Of a stretch of 64,000 nucleotides of DNA, positions 51,977 through 60,986 are shown piece by piece (the stretch's first letter is position 1; every line of letters begins with the position of its first letter). Made by a program: the position numbers and the translations under genes. Location of the stretch: NCBI RefSeq assembly GCF_900130125.1, contig NZ_FQXY01000010.1, positions 992,001 to 1,056,000 of the forward strand, in the 5' to 3' direction. The notes under the pieces were generated by a model that worked only from the letters and a program-made list of their open reading frames with translations, did not search any database and was not told where the DNA came from. Origin of the DNA: Bacteroides congonensis (GTDB lineage: Bacteria > Bacteroidota > Bacteroidia > Bacteroidales > Bacteroidaceae).

Positions 51977-53659
51977 ATGAAACAATATAGAAAATGGAGT
52001 CTGGCATCATTGTTTGTCTGTTTATTCTTTTTGTGTGGTTGTGATTCTACATCGATGAAGGATGTGGCGGTTAGTTCACCGGAAATCCTTTCTTTCTCGC
52101 CCGAGAGTGGAAGCATAGGTAGTGAGATTGTTGTTACCGGAGAATATTTGGATGATGTGGTAAGTGCTACTATCGGTGGTGGAAAAGCCGTTATCCTACA
52201 GAAAGTGTCCAACCGGCGTTTGTCTTTGAAAGTGACAAATCAGGCACGCAGTGGTAAAATTGTATTGGTAAATTCGATAGGTGAGGGTGTGTCCGAAGGA
52301 GATTTTACCCTTGAATATCCGGCTCCTGTCGTTTCACAGGCCGGAATGCCCTCGGAAGTTGAAATGGGCAATAATTTGTTGCTCTCCGGTAGTTCCATGA
52401 ATGTGGTGAGTGCTGTTCTTTTCACTGCCGAAGGCGGGACAGAGGGAAATGAGGCGGAGATCATCTCACAAAGTGAGAATGAGATAGTAGTGAAGGTTCC
52501 TTATGTGGAAAGTGACAAGGCTATTGTAACATTCAAGTATTTTAATGGTACAGAGGAAGTGGAGACGTCAAGTTCGTCCGCACCCAAGTTCACGGTGAAA
52601 CGTTATCAGCCGGAGGTTACGACTACTGTGTTTGAACCAGCCAACGTGGGAGATATGGTAGTGCTGGAGGGAGCATATCTTAATAAGATTGATAAAGTGC
52701 TGTTAGGTGATATTGAGTGTACTATTACGTTGCAGACTGAAACTGAATTAAAGTTTGTTGTTCCCACATCTGATAGCTTTAAGAACGGTGATAATATACT
52801 ACCGTTGAAGATTTCTTATTTTGACGGTCGTGAGACACCGACATTAACGGACGAATTTATTGTAAGGGTGGCTTTTGTATATTATTGGGAGAACAGGACT
52901 ATTCATGCACAGGCTGGAGAGACTTCTGCATTCTTCTCACCGGAAACAGGACGGGTTTATTCTAATGATGTATGGAGCCAGGAAGTGGATATTATTGCTG
53001 CTGCGGGAAAGAATACTTGTAAGACAGCGAATATTCCGGTTGTGTCCGAAACAGACTATAATTCTGTAAATCCTTATTTTTTCATTTCCGGCTCATCTTC
53101 TAAATTCAATTTAGCTATCAATAGTCCGGCGAACTCTAACGGGCAGTTGAAGAATTTTAAAACTTCTGGTAAGGCTTCCATTACGGGGGGAAGCAGCTAT
53201 TATGGCACCCCTGCATTATCATTTGCATATTTGGATCCGGAGACTAACCCGGATTGTGCGGAGCTGGTCAATAATGTGAAAGCTGGCAATATCAAAAAGA
53301 TTGATGAAATAACTTTCCCGCTTGATGTAGAAAAGAAAACATGCGCCGGCATTAAACCGTCAGTGAGTGCTGCACCTACTACTGATGCTTGGGCAAAAGA
53401 TAAATTTGAAGCAGGTGTGGAGAAAACTAATGTGACAATTGATGCTGTGTTCCTGGTATTCTATTACAATGTGAAAGGATATGACAATAAGGCAGCTGAT
53501 AAGAATCCGGTTAGGGATGTGAAGCGTATAGGGCTGATGTATATCAAGAGTGCTGATTTCAAGATGAAAGAAGGTACGGAAAAAGACCCTTCCGCAAGTT
53601 CTATTACCTTTGATATGTACTGGCAGAAACAAGATTACGATTACTCAAAAGTTCAATAA
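51977..53659 (+). CDS. IPT/TIG-domain surface glycan-binding lipoprotein
   Basis: Surface protein in the SusE position, about 560 residues from MKQYRKWSL; four codons upstream is another ATG. Lipobox LFFLCGC, then DST. Three consecutive IPT/TIG immunoglobulin-like domains (PEILSFSPESGSIGSEIVV; APVVSQAGMPSEVEMGNNLL; PEVTTTVFEPANVGDMVVL) lead to a C-terminal domain of about 240 residues that probably binds glycan (YYWENRTIHAQAGETSAFFS). Probably captures alginate for SusCD. No known enzyme motif. Confidence 0.82.
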   Translation: MKQYRKWSLASLFVCLFFLCGCDSTSMKDVAVSSPEILSFSPESGSIGSEIVVTGEYLDDVVSATIGGGKAVILQKVSNRRLSLKVTNQARSGKIVLVNSIGEGVSEGDFTLEYPAPVVSQAGMPSEVEMGNNLLLSGSSMNVVSAVLFTAEGGTEGNEAEIISQSENEIVVKVPYVESDKAIVTFKYFNGTEEVETSSSSAPKFTVKRYQPEVTTTVFEPANVGDMVVLEGAYLNKIDKVLLGDIECTITLQTETELKFVVPTSDSFKNGDNILPLKISYFDGRETPTLTDEFIVRVAFVYYWENRTIHAQAGETSAFFSPETGRVYSNDVWSQEVDIIAAAGKNTCKTANIPVVSETDYNSVNPYFFISGSSSKFNLAINSPANSNGQLKNFKTSGKASITGGSSYYGTPALSFAYLDPETNPDCAELVNNVKAGNIKKIDEITFPLDVEKKTCAGIKPSVSAAPTTDAWAKDKFEAGVEKTNVTIDAVFLVFYYNVKGYDNKAADKNPVRDVKRIGLMYIKSADFKMKEGTEKDPSASSITFDMYWQKQDYDYSKVQ

Positions 53660-53662
53660 TTA

Positions 53663-55921
53663 ATGATGACACGAAATATACATAAGGCAATTATATCGCT
53701 CCTGTTCATCGGGCTATCGTCAGTCTCTTTTGCAAAAAGATATGACGTAACGCTTCCCGAAGTAGCTTCCTGCTTAAAAACTGCGCAACCGGGTGACCAG
53801 ATCTACATCAAGGACGGTCAGTACAAAGACATGCAGTTGAAGTGGATGGGTAAAGGAACCGAAAAAGCTCCTATCACCATAGAAGCTCTGAACCCCGGAA
53901 AGGTAAAGATAGAAGGTGGCTCTACCTTGCGGATAGCAGGCGAATGGATGTCTGTCAGCGGATTACATTTCACTGACGGCTACGCTCCCAAAGGTTCTGT
54001 AATAGAATTCCGTAACGGACAGGAACTGGCCAATCACTGCCGCCTGACGAATTGTGTGATAGACAAATTCAATCCGTCCCGCCGAGACCAGGCTTACAGC
54101 TATATATTGCTTTATGGTCGTCACAACAGAGTAGACCATTGTTCGTTGACAGGAAAACTTAACTTGGGGGTGACATTGATTGTCATCCTCAACGACGAAC
54201 GTTGTCTGGAAAATCATCACCTGATTGACCATAATTATTTTGGTGAAAGACCTGTATATGGTTCGAACGGAGCCGAGACAATGCGTGTGGGAACTTCTCA
54301 ACAGGCTTATAGCTCCTCAAATACAATCATTGAAAATAACCTGTTCGAACGTTGCTCCGGTGAAGTGGAAGTAATCTCTATCAAGTCCAGTGACAACATC
54401 ATCCGCAACAACACGCTGTTGGAATGTGAAGGAGTGGTAGCTTTGCGCCATGGTGTCCGTAATACGGTGAATGACAATCTGTTTATCGGTAACGGGCGTC
54501 GTAATACAGGCGGTATCCGCATAGTTGATGCCGGACATCAGGTGTACGATAATGTATTGGTCGGATTGGCAGGCACCCGCTTTTTCTCCGCTTTGGGAGT
54601 CATGGACGCTGTACCCAATTCGTTACCTAACAGATATTGTCAAGTTGTTGATGTCAAGATGTACCGTAACACATTCGTAGATTGCACGAATATAGAGTTT
54701 GGTACAGGCAAGGATATGGAACGTACTCTTGCACCTGAAAAAGTCTCATTCACGGATAATATCATCATCAATAAAGAACTCGACCAACCTTATATAGCCG
54801 TTGACGACGTATCGGGTATCCGGTTCAAAGGTAACAAAGTGCAATTGGGCAAGAATTACTCAGCACCGGGATTCACTACGGAAAAAGTGAAAACTCCCCA
54901 GTTGCCCGATGATGCTGTGATACGTAAGGACAAAGGTGCTTCATGGTTTAAAAACCAGGTATCACAATCCATAGCCAATGACCATAAAGAATATAATGTA
55001 TCTCCGGGAACGAACCTGTCTGAAGTCATTCAGTCGGCAGCACCGGGCGGTATCATTATTCTGGCGAAAGGCACATATCCTATCCAATGTGCTATGCTCG
55101 TTGATAAACCGTTGACAATCCGTGCTGCTGATGCAGCCAATAAGCCGATTGTCCGTTTCAACGGAGATAAGCCGGATAATATGGTAACTATTGCCGATGG
55201 TGGCGAACTGGTCATTGAGAATATTACATTCGATGGAGTTCTGGAGCCCGGAAAAGCACTGGCTAAAGCAGGAATTTCTACTGCCTTTGATATGATACAG
55301 CCTTATACACTGACAGTAGACGGCTGCGAATTCCAAAATTTTGGAGAAGGCGGATTCTTTGCCATTAAAGGAACAAAAGCTACTTTTGCCAAAAGCGTTA
55401 CTATCAGAAACTGCTTCTTCCGTGATTTGTCAGGAGATGCTATCAACTATGCAGCAGAGAAAGACGATATAGGCCGCTATAACGCTGATGATATGTTGAT
55501 TGAGAACTGCTCTTTCTACCGCTTGTTGGGTTTACCTATTAATATTTATCGCGGTGGAAGTGATGAAAGTACGGCAGGCCCTTATATAACTATCAGGCAT
55601 TGTACCTTTGTAGACTGCTGCAACAAGGAGCGTGGAAGCGTCATGCGTCTGATTGGCCCGCAAGTGCTGACAGTGGAAAACTGTAACTTTGATAATAGCG
55701 GACGCGGTGGGGCAACTATCCGTCTGGATGAGGCGACTTGGGAGAAAGTACGCATTGCAAACTGTAATCTGTGGAACTCCGGTAGAATGATGACTACCAC
55801 TTCTCAAGCCATACAGGGAAAGATGTACAATATCCGTCCCGCCTATATCAATGCCGAAGCATACGATTATACTCCGGTGAAGGGTAGCGAACTGGAAAGA
55901 CTTTCTATCGGTCTGAACTAG
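53663..55921 (+). CDS. PL6 alginate lyase
   Basis: Chondroitinase-B-type parallel beta-helix lyase of family PL6, which cleaves alginate by beta-elimination. 752 residues with signal ending SVSFAKR and two beta-helix domains, as in the two-domain PL6 enzymes. The catalytic Lys241 in VISIKSSDNI and Arg262 in VVALRHGV are present with the 21-residue spacing typical of the family, and the preceding GEVEVISIK carries the acidic metal ligands. Many PL6 members prefer poly-mannuronate-guluronate or poly-G blocks; specificity cannot be read here. It follows the IPT lipoprotein by three bases. Confidence 0.93.
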   Translation: MMTRNIHKAIISLLFIGLSSVSFAKRYDVTLPEVASCLKTAQPGDQIYIKDGQYKDMQLKWMGKGTEKAPITIEALNPGKVKIEGGSTLRIAGEWMSVSGLHFTDGYAPKGSVIEFRNGQELANHCRLTNCVIDKFNPSRRDQAYSYILLYGRHNRVDHCSLTGKLNLGVTLIVILNDERCLENHHLIDHNYFGERPVYGSNGAETMRVGTSQQAYSSSNTIIENNLFERCSGEVEVISIKSSDNIIRNNTLLECEGVVALRHGVRNTVNDNLFIGNGRRNTGGIRIVDAGHQVYDNVLVGLAGTRFFSALGVMDAVPNSLPNRYCQVVDVKMYRNTFVDCTNIEFGTGKDMERTLAPEKVSFTDNIIINKELDQPYIAVDDVSGIRFKGNKVQLGKNYSAPGFTTEKVKTPQLPDDAVIRKDKGASWFKNQVSQSIANDHKEYNVSPGTNLSEVIQSAAPGGIIILAKGTYPIQCAMLVDKPLTIRAADAANKPIVRFNGDKPDNMVTIADGGELVIENITFDGVLEPGKALAKAGISTAFDMIQPYTLTVDGCEFQNFGEGGFFAIKGTKATFAKSVTIRNCFFRDLSGDAINYAAEKDDIGRYNADDMLIENCSFYRLLGLPINIYRGGSDESTAGPYITIRHCTFVDCCNKERGSVMRLIGPQVLTVENCNFDNSGRGGATIRLDEATWEKVRIANCNLWNSGRMMTTTSQAIQGKMYNIRPAYINAEAYDYTPVKGSELERLSIGLN

Positions 55922-55927
55922 TATTAT

Positions 55928-56010
55928 CAGGCACGGATTACACGGATTTCACGGTTGCTTTATGCCAACCATCAGTCCAAAAACCGTGTAATCTGCGTAA
56001 TCCGTGCCTG
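55928..56010. repeat. REP-like inverted repeat between PL6 and PL17
   Basis: The 29-base arms 55928-55956 and 55982-56010 are inverted copies with few mismatches; the core is GCACGGATTACACGG. Similar GCACGGATTACACGGATT palindromes are, as I recall, scattered between genes in many Bacteroides. It could be a REP-type element or an mRNA stem modulating expression across the PL6/PL17 gap. Confidence 0.7.
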
Positions 56011-56042
56011 GATTTATTACATATATTTATTATGAACATAAG

Positions 56043-58250
56043 ATGAGAAAACTTATTATTTGCATATTCATGGTTTTAGGTGGATGCCTCTTTTCATTTG
56101 CCCAACATCCGTCCCTTCTTTTCACACAGGAAGAAGTGAACGAGATTAGGGCAGGAAAGGGGACGGTACCCGCATTCGACAAATCTCTTTCGGAAGTGTT
56201 GACCGCAGCCGATGCGGCAATAAACTATCCTGTCTCCGTGCCGGTTCCGATAGACGGCGGCGGGGGCGTGGTACACGAACAGCATAAATCCAATTATTAT
56301 GCGATGTTCCATTGCGGAGTTGCCTATCAACTGACCGGTGATAAGAAATATGCCGCTTACGTAGCTGATATGTTGGAAGCCTATGCAAAACTATATCCCA
56401 CTTTGGGTTTCCACCCCTTACAACTTTCCCCTGTTCCGGGACGTCTGTTTTGGCAGACGCTGAATGAAAGTGTATGGCTGGTACATACAGCGGTCGCTTA
56501 TGACTGTATCTATAACACACTTTCACCCAAACAGCGTTCCACTATCGAGAAGAACCTGTTTGTTCCGATGGCGGACTTCATCATGGACGGTATGGAGGAC
56601 AACCATGCAAATAACAAGACTTTCAATAAAATGCACAACCATGCCACATGGGCTACGGCCGCCGTTGGCATGATTGGCTTTGCGATGAACCGTGAAGACT
56701 ACGTAAAGAAAGCACTTTACGGCTCTGACGAAACAGGTAAACGAGGCGGCTTTATCCGCCAGATGGATTACCTGTTCTCTCCCGACGGTTACTTCACGGA
56801 AGGAGCCTACTATCAACGTTATGCCATTTGGCCTTTCGTCATCTTCGCCCAATGCATCGAAAACAAACTGCCGGACTTGAAAATCTTCAACTACCGGGAC
56901 AACATTCTTTCAAAAGCCCTCTCCACATTGGTACAACTTTCTTATGAAGGCGAATTCTTTCATATTAATGATGCCTTGCTGAAAGGGCTTTCCGCACAGG
57001 AACTGGTATATGCGGTAGACATATTGTATAACGTCAATCCTTCGGACAAATCATTATTGTCCGTTGCAAATAAGTACCAGCATACTTATCTTCCTACTAT
57101 CGGTGGCTTCAAGGTAGCCCGTGATATTGCCTGCGGGGAAGCTACTCCGATTATTTATCGCAGTAGTGTATTTCGTGACGGACGCAAGGGGGATGAAGGC
57201 GGCATAGCCGTAATCCGCTCTACAGACTCTAATCTGAATAGTGCTTTGACACTGAAAGCTACCTCACACGGCTTGAGCCACGGGCATTTTGATAAACTAA
57301 CAATGGCTTATTACGACAATGGAAACGAGATTTTGCCAGACTACGGCGCTTCCCGCTTCCTGAACATCGAAGCCAAGTACAAAGGACATTATACCCGTGA
57401 AAACCAATCGTTTGCCAAACAGACTATTGCGCACAATACTTTGGTTGTAGATGAAACATCCAACTTTGCCGGAGATATGAAAATCTCTTCCCGTTATCAC
57501 TCGGACATCATCTACCATGATTTCAACAGCGGACATTTTCAGGTAATGGTGGCAAAAGACACCAATGCCTATCCCGGAGTGGAGATGAAACGTACACTGG
57601 CTTACGTGACTACTCCTTTCCTGCAATTCCCGTTAATCCTGGATGTACTGCAAGCAAATGCGGACAAAGAGCACCAATACGATTACCCTTTATGGTATAA
57701 CGGACATTTCGTCTCTCTGAACTTCCCCTATACCAAAGCCGGTAACGAACTGAAAACTCTTGGAACAAAGGATGGCTATCAGCATCTTTGGCTGGAAGCT
57801 TGGGGACAGAATGAGAACAAGAATACATCGAGCTTCACCTTCGTTAATAAGAATCGTTTCTATACTATCAGTACGGCGACCACTCCGCAGACAGAGATGA
57901 AAATGCTTCGCCTGGGAGCTAATGACCCGGACTTTAATCTGAGAAACGAGACTGCCTTCCTGATAAGGGAAAAAGCACGGAAGAACCATACATTCGCCAC
58001 TTCCATCGAAACTCATGGAGAATATGACGTAGTAAGGGAAACTTCCAGTAACCTGACTTCCTCTTGCGAAGAAGTAAAAGTAGTGATGGATACAGCTTCC
58101 TATACAGTTGTAAAGGCTATATATAAAGGTGGACATTTTGTAATGCTTTGCCTTAGCAATACAGATAATAGTAAAGAGAAGAAACATAATCTGAGCATCG
58201 ACGGTCTTAATTATACATGGAACGGCCGTTGCGGAATATTTATGAAATAA
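56043..58250 (+). CDS. PL17 alginate/oligoalginate lyase
   Basis: Exo-type oligoalginate lyase of family PL17, which releases unsaturated monouronate from alginate oligosaccharide ends. About 735 residues from MRKLIICIFM (signal ending LFSFAQHPS). The N-terminal alpha/alpha-toroid has FNKMHNHATWA and GAYYQRYAIWPF with the conserved His and Tyr, and the C-terminal heparinase II/III-like beta-sandwich begins around SHGLSHGHFDKLTM. It works after PL6 in the periplasm. The frame extends 13 codons upstream into the repeat, which is not used. Confidence 0.93.
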   Translation: MRKLIICIFMVLGGCLFSFAQHPSLLFTQEEVNEIRAGKGTVPAFDKSLSEVLTAADAAINYPVSVPVPIDGGGGVVHEQHKSNYYAMFHCGVAYQLTGDKKYAAYVADMLEAYAKLYPTLGFHPLQLSPVPGRLFWQTLNESVWLVHTAVAYDCIYNTLSPKQRSTIEKNLFVPMADFIMDGMEDNHANNKTFNKMHNHATWATAAVGMIGFAMNREDYVKKALYGSDETGKRGGFIRQMDYLFSPDGYFTEGAYYQRYAIWPFVIFAQCIENKLPDLKIFNYRDNILSKALSTLVQLSYEGEFFHINDALLKGLSAQELVYAVDILYNVNPSDKSLLSVANKYQHTYLPTIGGFKVARDIACGEATPIIYRSSVFRDGRKGDEGGIAVIRSTDSNLNSALTLKATSHGLSHGHFDKLTMAYYDNGNEILPDYGASRFLNIEAKYKGHYTRENQSFAKQTIAHNTLVVDETSNFAGDMKISSRYHSDIIYHDFNSGHFQVMVAKDTNAYPGVEMKRTLAYVTTPFLQFPLILDVLQANADKEHQYDYPLWYNGHFVSLNFPYTKAGNELKTLGTKDGYQHLWLEAWGQNENKNTSSFTFVNKNRFYTISTATTPQTEMKMLRLGANDPDFNLRNETAFLIREKARKNHTFATSIETHGEYDVVRETSSNLTSSCEEVKVVMDTASYTVVKAIYKGGHFVMLCLSNTDNSKEKKHNLSIDGLNYTWNGRCGIFMK

Positions 58251-58273
58251 ACAAACCATTAATAGACAAAAGT

Positions 58274-58618
58274 ATGAAAACATGTAGTGAAACTTTTCAG
58301 TTTGAGAAAGATTTGAAGTGGGAAAACCCTGCTCCGGGTGTGAATCGTCAGATAATGGCCTATGACGGTCAGTTGATGATGGTCAAAGTAAAATTTGACA
58401 AAGGTGCGATAGGAAGTATGCACGAGCATTACCACAGTCAGGCAACTTATGTGGTGAGCGGCAAGTTCGAACTAACCATCGGCGACAAGAAAGAAATCCT
58501 TTCTGCCGGCGACGGTTATTATGTAGCCCCCGATGAGCTGCACGGATGTGTTTGTCTCGAAGCCGGTATCCTGATTGATACATTCAGCCCTGTGCGTGCA
58601 GACTTCTTAAACTTATAA
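58274..58618 (+). CDS. kdgF: KdgF-type cupin, unsaturated uronate linearisation
   Basis: Small cupin of 114 residues from MKTCSETF; the frame opens 19 codons earlier inside the PL17 end. It has the KdgF pattern: WENPAPGVNRQIMAYDG, then cupin motif 1 with metal ligands in MHEHYHSQATYVVSG and motif 2 around YYVAPDELHGCVC. KdgF speeds the conversion of 4,5-unsaturated uronate to the linear 5-keto form (DEH), which feeds the SDR reductase two genes downstream. No signal peptide, so it acts in the cytoplasm or on a leaked product. Confidence 0.88.
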   Translation: MKTCSETFQFEKDLKWENPAPGVNRQIMAYDGQLMMVKVKFDKGAIGSMHEHYHSQATYVVSGKFELTIGDKKEILSAGDGYYVAPDELHGCVCLEAGILIDTFSPVRADFLNL

Positions 58619-58622
58619 AAGT

Positions 58623-60089
58623 ATGAAGGTAAAAGGACTCCGATGGATGGTTATCGGATTAATCATGCTGATAACCATTATCAACTATCTGGATAGAGGT
58701 ACGCTCAACTATATGTGGGTGGCTAATATCGACTATCGTCTGATTCCCGAAGCGGATGCACCGGCAGACAAAGGTAATCATGCCGTTCTGGCAGGAGAGC
58801 AGTATATCCTGACAGCCGCAAACGGTAATAAGGATTCTGTCAGCGTAGCCAACGTGCAGATGAAAGAGAAAAACGGCGTTACGTTCGTGACCAATCGTGA
58901 AGGTATCGCCATCGACCTCGGACTGATAGACCGCAATGACCCTGACGCTTCGCAGAAAGCGAAAGATATTCTCGGTCTGATAACTATCTTCTTTATGATA
59001 GCCTACGGTATCAGTCAGCTTGTCTCCGGAAAACTGTATGACAGGATTGGGTGCCGGAAAGGTTTCTTCTGGAGCGTACTCGTCTGGGGTACGGCGGATG
59101 CATTGGCATCTCTTTCACGGGGAATCTTCTCGCTGACCTTCTTCCGGATGATGCTCGGACTGGGTGAAGCCGGCCCGTGGCCCGGTACGACGAAAAGCAA
59201 CGCCGAATGGTTCCCGCAGAAAGAACGTGCCTTTGCACAGGGATTGTTCGGGGCGGCGGCTTCCATCGGCTCTATCCTTGCACCGATTATTATCCTGATG
59301 CTGTTCATTGCCTTCGGCTGGAAACTGACTTTTATTGTAGTCGGCGGATTAGGATTGATTTGGTTGATTCCCTGGTTGATTATCAACAAGGAAGGCCCGA
59401 AGAAACATCCTTGGATTACAGAAGAAGAACGGACTTATATCTTGAGCGGTCAGCCTGAAAAGGAACTGAAGACAGAAGAAAAAGGAAAGAGCTGGGGCGA
59501 ACTGCTCCGGGTGAAGAAGAACTGGTCTGTTATTTTAGGACGATTCTTCCTCGATCCTATCTGGTGGATGTTCGTGACGTTCCTGCCGCTTTATCTGGCA
59601 GATGTATTCCATCTGAATATTAAGGAAGTGGCATTCTCCGCCTGGGTTCCGTATGTAGGTGCGGCATTGGGAAGTATTGCCGGCGGCTGGTATTCCGGTT
59701 GGCTGATAAATCGGGGACATACGGTGAACTATGCCCGCAAGGCGGCTATGCTGATTGGCGGGATTATCATCATCCCGTCCATTCTGGCGGCTATCATGTC
59801 GACTACCGCTCCGGTTGCCATCATCTTTATGGCTTTGGTATTGGGAGGCTTCCAGTTTTTCATGACGAACTTGCAGACCATTCCGAGCGATTTGCACAGC
59901 GGCAAGTCTGTCGGTTCACTGGCAGGACTGGGTGGCGCTTCGGCCGTATTGGGCACTATTCTGGCAATCCTTTTTGCCAGTTATATTACGAATTGGATAT
60001 TATTATTCAGCCTGTTGGGAGCTTTGGTGCCGCTATCGCTGTGCTCCATCTTCCTGACAGTAGGAGAGATTAAACAAATAGATAAATAA
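58623..60089 (+). CDS. MFS hexuronate/DEH-type transporter
   Basis: Inner-membrane transporter of the ExuT/KdgT-like anion:cation symporter family, 488 residues. The family pattern TIINYLDRGTLNYMWVANI ends helix 1, GLGEAGPWPGTTKSNAEWFP follows helix 4, and FGAAASIGSILAPI is in helix 5. It carries an unusual polar insertion of about 80 residues between helices 1 and 2 (about 33-115), rich in Asp/Glu/Asn, which the standard family lacks. It is placed between KdgF and the SDR, so DEH or unsaturated uronate is the likely cargo. Confidence 0.87.
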   Translation: MKVKGLRWMVIGLIMLITIINYLDRGTLNYMWVANIDYRLIPEADAPADKGNHAVLAGEQYILTAANGNKDSVSVANVQMKEKNGVTFVTNREGIAIDLGLIDRNDPDASQKAKDILGLITIFFMIAYGISQLVSGKLYDRIGCRKGFFWSVLVWGTADALASLSRGIFSLTFFRMMLGLGEAGPWPGTTKSNAEWFPQKERAFAQGLFGAAASIGSILAPIIILMLFIAFGWKLTFIVVGGLGLIWLIPWLIINKEGPKKHPWITEEERTYILSGQPEKELKTEEKGKSWGELLRVKKNWSVILGRFFLDPIWWMFVTFLPLYLADVFHLNIKEVAFSAWVPYVGAALGSIAGGWYSGWLINRGHTVNYARKAAMLIGGIIIIPSILAAIMSTTAPVAIIFMALVLGGFQFFMTNLQTIPSDLHSGKSVGSLAGLGGASAVLGTILAILFASYITNWILLFSLLGALVPLSLCSIFLTVGEIKQIDK

Positions 60090-60113
60090 ACGTATTTTAA
60101 AAACAAGACAATT

Positions 60114-60866
60114 ATGAAATTAGAAGGAAAAGTAGCTATCGTGACAGGTGGCGCGCGCGACCTTGGTCGTGCAATATCAGTGAAACTGGCAGCAGAAGGC
60201 GCAAAAGTTTGCCTGAACTATTTCGACAATGAAGCCGATGCACAGGAAACACTGGCATTGATTAAAAACGTCGGTGGCGAAGCAATCGCTGTTCAGGGTG
60301 ATATGACAAAGGCTGCTGCGGTAAAGAATCTTTTTGCAGAGTGCAACAAGGCATTTGGCGACAAGGTAGATGTATTGGTGAATGTAGTAGGCGGAATTGT
60401 AGGCCGTAAGAAAATCACCGAACAGGACGAAGACTGGTATGACTTCCTGATGGATGTCAATATGCGTTCCGTATTCCTCTGTACCCGTGAAGTGGTTCCG
60501 ATGATGCCGGCAGGCGGCTCTATCGTCAACTTCTCTTCATTGGCTGCACGCGACGGCGGTGGCAACGGAGCTTCCATGTATGCAACCGCGAAAGGTGCGG
60601 TAATGACATTTACCCGTTCCATGGCGAAGGAACTCGGCCCTCAGGGAATCCGTTGCAACGCTATCTGTCCGGGTACGATTGCCACTTCTTTCCACGACCG
60701 CTTCAATACGCCGGAAAACCGCGAACGTATGAAGGCTTCCTACGCATTGCGTCGTGAAGGAACTGCCGATGAAGTTGCCGACTTGGTTTGCTTCCTCGCC
60801 TGCTCCGAATCTTCTTACCTGACAGGTACGAACATTGATATTAACGGTGGTTGTTTCTTCTCTTAA
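60114..60866 (+). CDS. SDR reductase, DEH reductase-like (KduD family)
   Basis: Short-chain dehydrogenase of 250 residues. Cofactor motif TGGARDLGRA near the N terminus, catalytic Ser142 (NFSSLAA) and Tyr156-x3-Lys160 (MYATAKG). In alginate loci this gene reduces 4-deoxy-5-hexoseulose uronate (DEH) to 2-keto-3-deoxygluconate, and the neighbours (KdgF, MFS, three lyases) support that here. NADH versus NADPH preference cannot be told safely. It follows the MFS gene by 24 bases. Confidence 0.86.
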   Translation: MKLEGKVAIVTGGARDLGRAISVKLAAEGAKVCLNYFDNEADAQETLALIKNVGGEAIAVQGDMTKAAAVKNLFAECNKAFGDKVDVLVNVVGGIVGRKKITEQDEDWYDFLMDVNMRSVFLCTREVVPMMPAGGSIVNFSSLAARDGGGNGASMYATAKGAVMTFTRSMAKELGPQGIRCNAICPGTIATSFHDRFNTPENRERMKASYALRREGTADEVADLVCFLACSESSYLTGTNIDINGGCFFS

Positions 60867-60883
60867 GGAAGAAATCTGATACC

Positions 60884-60960
60884 GTTATTCTGAACATAGT
60901 GAAGAATCTGCTCTTTGGCAGATACCGGGAGCAGGTTCATCGCTTCGTTCCGAATGACAT
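60884..60960. repeat. REP-like inverted repeat before the third lyase
   Basis: Left part GTTATTCTGAACATAGTGAA (from 60884) and right part, read in reverse complement, ATGTCATTCGGAACGAAGCG (from 60960) are related, with the pairing continuing inward through CTGCTC/GAGCAG. Such ATTCTGAA..GAAGAATCT elements look like dispersed REP repeats. The upstream extension of the next coding frame runs through it, which argues against the longer start there. Confidence 0.6.
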
Positions 60961-60986
60961 ACTTACCTACTTTAAAGAAAATATTT

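Noticed and set aside
60915..60986. Upstream start for the PL38-like lyase
   Set aside because: The extra 24 residues are encoded by a REP-like repeat and would hide the signal peptide that starts at 60987.
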